The position numbers and the translations under genes were made by a program. A DNA stretch of 64,000 bases from Tetrapyrgos nigripes. Its lineage: Eukaryota; Basidiomycota; Agaricomycetes; Agaricales; Campanellaceae. Location of the stretch: contig JAACJM010000206.1 in the NCBI GenBank assembly GCA_013368315.1, positions 62,001 through 126,000 of the forward strand, read 5' to 3'. Below the pieces are notes generated by a model. The model was not told the origin of the DNA. It saw only the letters and a program-made list of their open reading frames with translations, and searched no databases. Each line of letters starts with the position of its first letter. The first letter of the stretch is position 1. This document shows, one piece after another, positions 57,718 to 64,000 of the stretch.

Positions 57718-57928
57718 CTCAAAAAATTGTCCAAATGACATACCATTTTAAATCAATCATATCTCCATGAGTTTTGAGCCAAATAGGACAAATAAAACAG
57801 ATTATTGTAGCTCTTATCAAGGGCGTTCTGCCCATCACTGACCACATTTCAATATCTCTACTCAGTATTGCTTAAATTGGCAATCTTTCCAAAAATGCGA
57901 AACATGTGGACAATTTTTTGACCCACTG
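57718..57928. repeat. Right inverted repeat of the Tc1 element
   Basis: The inverted match of 56300-56510 with few differences; it ends ...TTTTTTGACCCACTG then TA. Confidence 0.9.
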
Positions 57929-57979
57929 TATCTTCCTCCTCCATGTACTCATTTTTTGATGTAGCGTGTTCCTGATTCG

Positions 57980-58217
57980 TTCAATTCGCGAGTCACGCGT
58001 CACGGACCCCTCAAAATTCGCGAAAAAAATCGTCGAGTTCGCGTCACGGAGGCCTAGACGCAACTTCCCCGCCAGAATGAGTCCAAAAACGGCAAATTTT
58101 CCTTAGAAATTCGCGAAAATTCGCGTAAAAAACCGACAGTCATGGCTCACATTCCCGATTTCACAGCAAAAATATTTGCGAGGCCATGTCACTGTCACGG
58201 TGCCCTCGCGAATTGAA
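57980..58217. mobile_element. Possible MITE-like element with 13-bp perfect inverted repeats
   Basis: TTCAATTCGCGAG (57980-57992) and CTCGCGAATTGAA (58205-58217) bound a 238-bp stretch. It has several TTCGCG and GTCACG repeats and no coding frame. I could not identify a clear target duplication. Confidence 0.45.
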
Positions 58218-59371
58218 AGAAATGGGACAGTAAATCAATTCCCATTTGATGAGGCAGTTGAGGAATTGTAAGGTGTACTCAAGAAACTAGACTATATGAT
58301 ACACCCTGCTAACAATTTAGACAACCAAGCAACCCTGCTTTGAGAGAAGAATGAAGTCAGTACTTCGCTCTTTGATCCCTGAAGAGAAAGAGAAAATGCA
58401 CATGTACATGTAAAGAAAAATTCTGAGTACTTAACGGCGAGACAGAACCCTTACAGTAAGTACCGGCACTTACGGCAATCCATGCATCGGATCATCTGGC
58501 TATCTGTCGGATACCCTCTGCCGGATGCGGATTGGGCCTCGAGCAACCTGCCATCCGAGTGGATTGCATCCGAATCTGACCAAATCCGATCCATTAGGAG
58601 CCCTACATGTAGTTGAAGAATGACGGCTGTTACAGCTAGTACAGGTCAAAGTGCGCCACACGACTGCCAGGAAGTCCCAAGCCCGGGGCCGGCCCTGCGT
58701 CGGGCTTGGGCTTGGCTCAGGCTTTTCGGGCCTGGTCTGGGTGGGCCTAGCACTAAACAGCACCCAGAGTAGCCCTCAGAATATTCGATACTACTGCGCA
58801 ATACCTTCTCAATGTCCTCTATTGAGCTGATACACCATGCCTATAGAAGCCCTTACTAAAATGTACTCAAAGGCTATTCTCATTGTGGCCCTGGAAACAT
58901 CCAAAGAGGAGAACAGGTCTGCGGTTCGCATGTCTATTTCGCAATCCATCAGATTTGTGTCTTATCGTTTCCAGAGAGAGGAATCAGATGGATACACAGC
59001 TTCTTACAAAACAAGACGCACAAGTCGAGCTAGCAACAATTATCCGGAGGTGATATTGCTATCTGCGCTTGTGAGGGCATCGTAATCTCATGACATATGA
59101 AGTGTGTTTCTGTGTGGGTTTACAACCACTGAGGAGACACGCGTTGCCAGTGCCAAATCAGCTCTATAGTATACACATCAGGACCACCACCATCACCACA
59201 TACATACATACATTTGGTCTCATAAAACAGATTTAACGTCGAGGTAATCCAATAATCCAGTAGACCGGAGACCGTAGGGGTGGGCACGGACATACACCTA
59301 AAGTATGGGGAGACCTAGCCAACAACTCAACGACCCAGAATCACTAATCCAGGCTTGACTTCATAATCTCA
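58218..59371. other. About 1.1 kb without a recognisable gene
   Basis: Repeated CCGGAT/ATCCGA words at 58480-58600 and a GC-rich GGCTTGGG-type stretch at 58680-58750 resemble transposon end sequence, but I cannot define an element. The frame 58837-59085 (+) is not recognised. Confidence 0.35.
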
Positions 59372-59536
59372 TTATGAGGTAGGGTTGACTTTGTAACCAG
59401 CAATCGCAATCGTCAGGCAAGAGAAGGTAAAGCCAAAGAGGAAGATGGCGACAAAGACAGACACAACCACAATTGTTGGCAGTAGCAGCAGCGTAGCTGT
59501 AAAGTGGTAAAAGAAGCTGAACTCGGTGAGCCGTGT
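59372..59536 (-). CDS. Possible terminal exon of a membrane protein
   Basis: After an AG acceptor, 54 residues end in a stop. They include a strongly hydrophobic segment (TLLLLPTIVVVSVFVAIFLF) that would span a membrane. The upstream exon is uncertain: a block reading FVGVWSSNTKSMIFTQTY at about 59700-59760 is separated by a long gap and hits a stop. It is probably a fragment. Confidence 0.25.
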   Translation of the reverse strand, partial: TRLTEFSFFYHFTATLLLLPTIVVVSVFVAIFLFGFTFSCLTIAIAGYKVNPTS

Positions 59537-62500
59537 CTACGAGAGGAGAGGAATGTTGATGAGGGATATCCAAAGGTTTGAAGGCTCAGGAAGTTTATAT
59601 CGAAAAAGCTAGGATTGATGCTCCTCAAAAGACAGAAATGGTTGAGTATGTGTATTGGTGTGCTCCTCTATTAAAGCTGGGCTGCGTAGACTTACGACGG
59701 TATACTAGTAGGTCTGGGTAAAGATCATTGATTTGGTGTTGGAACTCCAGACGCCAACAAAGAAGATGGGTTCTGAAATGAGGACGTGAATGACAACGGA
59801 AAAGGTCAATGTAAATGAGTATTCAAGGATAGTTTCCACCACACCAAACAAGACTCAGACAGGACTTGGACAGTACAGATACGTATGTATCCCAAGGTTT
59901 CAGTGTCCAAGCATCTCTACTGCCTGCATGCCTCTCGCTATTGTCATTGTCATCTTTCTTTCTCTCTCCATCATGACAGCCCAAAAGTTCCCCTCAGGAA
60001 TGTATAATGTCAGGAGCGAAGCAAACTGCTGAAATTTTCAACGCTGACACCGGCTTTTACACGATAATGACCTGGACTGGACCAGGGGTATGTACTGGCT
60101 GTTGAGATGGGAGGTGAATGGAAGGTAGTGCAAGTGGGGATATAGGACGACACAAACAGTGGACTCAGACTCGGACTCGTAGATATGCAGTCATGTGGTC
60201 GTACAGTCATGGACTAAAGACATGGACTGGAAGGAGTAGTCATGGACAAGAAATGGAGAGGTAGAGGTGGGTTTGGGGTTCCGGGATGCGCTGGAGCCTG
60301 GCAACACCACCAAACTGACAAAGTTGACGTACATCATAGTTGTCAGCGAAGGTGCTTCAGTTGAGGTGATGCCTTCAGCTCTACGTCTTCTGAACAAAGA
60401 ACCACACGAAGGACGCCTCTTCGTGACAAGGACTGAGACTCTGACTCCCAGCTTGACAATGTGGGCTCGATGTGTGTGAAGGAAAAGACGAGACTGTTTG
60501 GACTCTGAAGGATGTCAAGAGCGTAATTTGGAACTGATACAGAGAAGCCTGAAAGTGATAAGAGTTGGCGTTGGAGTTTCCACTATATGCGTATGCCAGA
60601 TTACACCAACCACTGCAACGGTGCATGAAGAAACAGCGTTGAAAAAACCATATGAAAAGAGAATAAAGAACAAACACGCCTATCCATCCTTGTTTTCCTG
60701 TTCTATTACAACGCCTATCTCCTGCTCTACCTGCTTCAAACCATTCTCCAAGTCCTGAGTGCAGCATGTTCTGACTTTGTGAGTCAGAAGTCACTCCTAC
60801 CGACTGACTAAGAGCCAATTGGAACACGTACAGCGAAAGTACGCTTTACGCACACGTGACTGCCAAAACCTCTTACCGTCAACGCCTAGAATGCAACGAC
60901 CAACAGCCCTAACCACAAGATGTCGAAGCTTAGAACGAGTATTCCATCCAGTCTTTTATGCTCGACTTTAGCCTCCTCTACGGTCATCACAGCTGCAGTC
61001 TAAAACCGCATATGGACGTCCGCCGTTTGCGAGCTCAAGTCAGGCGGGTACCACGAATTAGTTTGAGATTGGAAATGGCGTGATGATGGAGTCGTTTGGA
61101 TTTGAGGTTGAAGTCGGACGATTGAGAGGGGAAGGTGAGTTTGTCTGTGACAATATAGACAAATAACTGAGACAGTGACATCGTTCTAGGTCTGACTGTC
61201 CAGACTAATACTTAACTGAGACAGTGACTCTCACCGTCTCTCCTCCCTCCAACTACAACTGCACGTCCACGCGTTTTCCTCTTCCCCCTCCCATACACCC
61301 AGGATCCATCAAGTGCCATCCAACATCCTCATCTTTCCTCTACGAAACCATGTCCCCCCACGTTTCCCCATGCCGGACCCAACACCCCTTTCCATTCACG
61401 CTGCCGCCCCTTATTCCTTTTCCTCCATTACCCTCTCTCTGTCCATTGACGACCGGTATACGTGTCAATGAATGTGGTACATCATCTGCAACTCCCAGAC
61501 TCACCAGGCTGTCAGTTTCGGATGCTGGATGACGGATCTGGTGTGCGAGGTGTGGATATCCAGGTTTTTCTTGGGTTAATGGGTCAACATTCGGGACGGG
61601 ACGACTCAGTTCGCAGATGCCATGAGCGGTCCAGTTTTCGACGAGGCGTATGTTCGTCCCAGGGTGGGGTTTCGGTGGGTTGGAGGACAATATGCCAATT
61701 ACGGAGATGTAGAGCGCAGAATGAGGGAATGACAGAAAGTTGAAGCTGACGACGAGAGCACTAGGTGAGTTTGTATGTGTCCTCTTCGGTTGCTGTAGAC
61801 TCAAACTCTTGCGCTACGTTCCGCATCTATGTCAAGTATTCTTCCACTTTTCCGTCAATATCTACATTGGATCTCCTCCCGCCTTTGCTCCCCGCCTTTC
61901 CCGACCACGTCAACACCATCTTACATCCAGCCTTACCCCATACTACCAACAATGTCGTCCTTCGTCTTTTCCCCTCCGAGTCTCTCATGGAAGCATCCAA
62001 GGAATTTAGGATACAGGATGGACGGTCCCGCAAGTCGTTTTCATGGAGCATCTATTGAAAGCATTAGAAGGGAAAAGAGCGAGGAGGGAAACGCAGGAGG
62101 AGTGGGGAAACAGAAGAACACCCATCAGGGGGGAGGGCTGACCTTAGGATAATGAGAGAGGGGAAGAAATGGAGGCAAGAGGCAAGGAAGGATTCGAGGA
62201 GGGGGAGGTTACGAGATTTGGAAGTGGACTGCGACTGGCGGGAAGGTGGGGAAGTGGGTTAGGCGACGAATGGGATCAGCGAGCCCAGGAAGGGCTAAGA
62301 CGAGACGTGAAGTGAGGGATACGTGTGTGTGCGAGTGGATTGGAGAGAGGGGGGAAGTGGGGAACGGTTGTACAGGATTCTAGGTGAGTTCATCTGTCAT
62401 GAAATGCTAACGTATGATTATTACTATGAAGGGTTCTCGACATCCCTACGCCTCGTATTCCGTCCCCACTCTATAGGCTCGCCCAACCCTCTCCTCTTCT

Positions 62501-63210
62501 TCCTCTCAATCAGCGTTTACCTCAACGATATTCTGTATCCTCCATCCGTTCTCACCGCTGGATAGCTTCACGGGATAACCCAAACCACTCCAACTATTCA
62601 GGAGCCTTTTGCCCCGTTTCTGTCCTCACCTATGCCTCCACTCTCTTCCATCCGTCGTCTACTCCTCTCTTTCTCGCACTCGGCATGAGTCGATTAATGC
62701 TATTTAGTAGAAGGGAGACGGGTCGCTTAGTTGAGCTAAAGCTCTCGGTACGCGTTGTCTACCACTGATGCTGCTGAATGCTTATGGAGCATGCTGTACT
62801 TATTATCGGCCCTGTTCCACTACGATGGGGATCCACCTATGCCATTCCGGACGGATAGAACATATACGAACACGGGTAATCGAATATACCAACTATATAT
62901 CTATTACTTATATCAGTACCCTTGAGGCTGTTTTGCAGACTCGAAGTACTCTAAGCGAGCAAATCTTTGGGGGGAACAGGGATTCACGAGTTACGTGGAT
63001 TCGGACTATGCGACCTCTGCTCTTCGTCCATCATTTATCATCTCTTCCATTTCCCAGTCTCATTCGTCCTGTATGTTTCTGACGCAGGCTCAAACTCCCA
63101 AGAATCAGAATAAACCGCCGAGGCGTGTCATCTCGCATTGCTTGTGACAACTGTCAGTGCCATCGTCGCAATTCATCTCAACATTGTAAACGTCCAGTCG
63201 ACACCGTTCA
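59537..63210. other. About 3.7 kb without a recognisable gene; contains a dispersed repeat copy
   Basis: The stretch about 61720-62330 is the diverged partner of about 33840-34330. Motifs of the form AGGTGAGTT(T/C)(A/G)T(A/C)TGT recur at 61134, 61763 and 62382. Open frames are short and Ser/Pro-rich. Confidence 0.4.
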
Positions 63211-63432
63211 AATCGAAATCGCCCAAGCGATTACTAGAGAACTCGAGGATTGTCTTTTTTTGAAGTAAGCTATATCCTCCGAGTCATCGTTTACTTATGT
63301 GTATTTCTAACAGATAGCCTGCACTGATAGTGTATTTGTTCCTGGTTCGCAGTTCAATGAATCTGAAGCAAGTGGGCCGAAAGAGAGCCTTCCGGTTATT
63401 GTTTGGATCCACGGTGGGGGGCATGTCATGTT
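63211..63432 (+). pseudogene. Fragment of a type-B carboxylesterase (N-terminal part)
   Basis: EIAQAITRELEDCLFL followed by an intron-like donor (GTAAGC), then VFVPGSQFNESEASG and LPVIVWIHGGG. These match the SEDCLxLN and oxyanion-hole HGGG motifs of the family in the right order and spacing. There is no clean splice across the gap and nothing recognisable after HGGG, so it is a remnant. It is on the opposite strand to the C-terminal carboxylesterase remnant at 5746-6343 and 57 kb away. Confidence 0.6.
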
Positions 63433-63499
63433 CTCTTTTTTCTTTCATCGCACTACTTATATTGAATTGTCGGAAAAATCCAAAAAGTCACATCAGACC

Positions 63500-63650
63500 T
63501 GAGACAGTTTGGTCAGTTGTGATCAGACCATCAGGAAAATTGTGGCTTATAGGGCTGACCAGGGCGAAATTCGTCTCATCAGGTTGATCAGGGTGATATG
63601 GATTTAAGCCGCTGATCAGAGTGATCAGGGTGGTCAGGACTGATCAGATA
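63500..63650. repeat. Cluster of TGATCAG(G)-type words
   Basis: At least six TGATCAG/GGTCAG words within 150 bp on the + strand; related words recur at about 63918. It may be the subterminal region of a transposon running off the window. Confidence 0.5.
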
Positions 63651-63783
63651 TGATGCTACAAGAAGGAATTTGTTAAAAAATTGAGCCTATAAAGCCACAT
63701 ACAAAAAAGTAGCATTTGCACATACTGGGCTGGCGAATGTACTAACCGGACACATTTGTTCTAGTAGTCAGAATCTGAGCAAA

Positions 63784-63870
63784 CGGACGGGTTTCGAACT
63801 CTCGTGTAGCTGGAGTTGTGATGACATCACTTATAGTTCACTCAACTTACCACTGCGTCACCGAGCCATT
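63784..63870 (-). other. tRNA-like segment (possible SINE head)
   Basis: On the minus strand TGACGCAGTGGTAAG resembles an A box and GAGTTCGAAACCC a B box, about 45 bases apart. The T-arm stem is poorly paired, so it is more likely a tRNA-derived repeat or decayed tRNA than a working gene. Confidence 0.3.
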
Positions 63871-64000
63871 CCTTATCTGCAAAGCTATACTCCATATATC
63901 CCATAAATTTTTACCTAGTCAGGCCTGATAAACCCTGACCACTGCTTCTCATTTCTACATTTAAGAATCTAAAATACCCTGTGAAGAATCATTCGCCTTC

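Larger units (their letters stand above)
56300..57928 (-). mobile_element. Tc1-like DNA transposon with long terminal inverted repeats
   Basis: Ends CAGTGGGTCAAAAAATTGTC, flanked by TA on both sides (56298-56299 and 57929-57930), as expected for Tc1/mariner. Inverted repeats are about 211 bp (56300-56510 and about 57718-57928) and highly similar. The transposase is on the minus strand. Confidence 0.95.

Overview
The window is nuclear DNA of a mushroom-forming basidiomycete (Agaricomycetes). The genes have many short introns (about 40-70 bp, mostly GT-AG with two GC-AG), and the families present are typical of that class: a Plavaka transposase, DUF6532- and DUF6534-like proteins, a NACHT-WD40 STAND receptor, and an ACS-type MFS transporter. 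There are no bacterial features, no rRNA and no convincing intact tRNA. Most of the window is transposon sequence or its remains, and only a few loci look like host genes.

Layout. 1-4443 (-): Mutator-like (MULE) transposase gene with a GCM/WRKY-type zinc-binding domain, a DDE core, a USP-like cysteine peptidase region and a PHD finger. It has nine-tenths of a readable eight-exon frame and runs off the left edge. 5746-6343 (-): carboxylesterase remnant. 8270-10552 (-): SAM-like host-type gene split in its last exon by a 645-bp hAT element. 10676-11505 (-): IS630/Tc1-type transposase remnant abutting a truncated DUF6532-like gene (11533-12812, -). 12919-15229 (+): decayed Plavaka transposase. 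About 15300-21460 (+): decayed tyrosine-recombinase (DIRS/Ngaro-like) retrotransposon carrying a second, 827-bp hAT copy. 23224-23933 (+): unrecognised two-exon gene. 24408-26993 (-): apparently intact MFS transporter. 27920-32268 (-): DUF6534-like membrane protein gene interrupted by an internally deleted Ty1/copia element (28035-31299). 34746-36095 (-): Ser/Thr/Pro-rich single-pass membrane protein. 39539-40160 (-): ABC-F ATPase remnant. 42159-46649 (+): NACHT-WD40 receptor with 12 near-identical WD repeats. 49675-50047 (-): small unrecognised gene. 50150-55188 (+): full-length copia element with an intact 1488-residue polyprotein. 56300-57928: Tc1 element with about 211-bp inverted repeats. 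The right end is mostly non-coding, with inverted repeats, a dispersed repeat, a carboxylesterase fragment and a tRNA-like segment.

How it fits together. Four insertions are resolved to the base by target-site duplications: two hAT copies (8 bp each) and two copia copies (5 bp each). The Tc1 element is flanked by TA. This gives a nesting order (hAT inside the DIRS-like element, hAT inside the SAM-like gene, copia inside the DUF6534 gene). Eight in-frame premature stops in three unrelated transposon families are all TGA; at seven of them the expected residue is Arg, and the eighth is compatible with it. This suggests C-to-T change at CGA codons (CpG deamination or a RIP-like process). The loci most likely to matter to the host are the MFS transporter, the S/T/P-rich membrane protein and the NACHT-WD40 receptor; the receptor's repeats show the homogenised-but-variable pattern known from fungal allorecognition genes.
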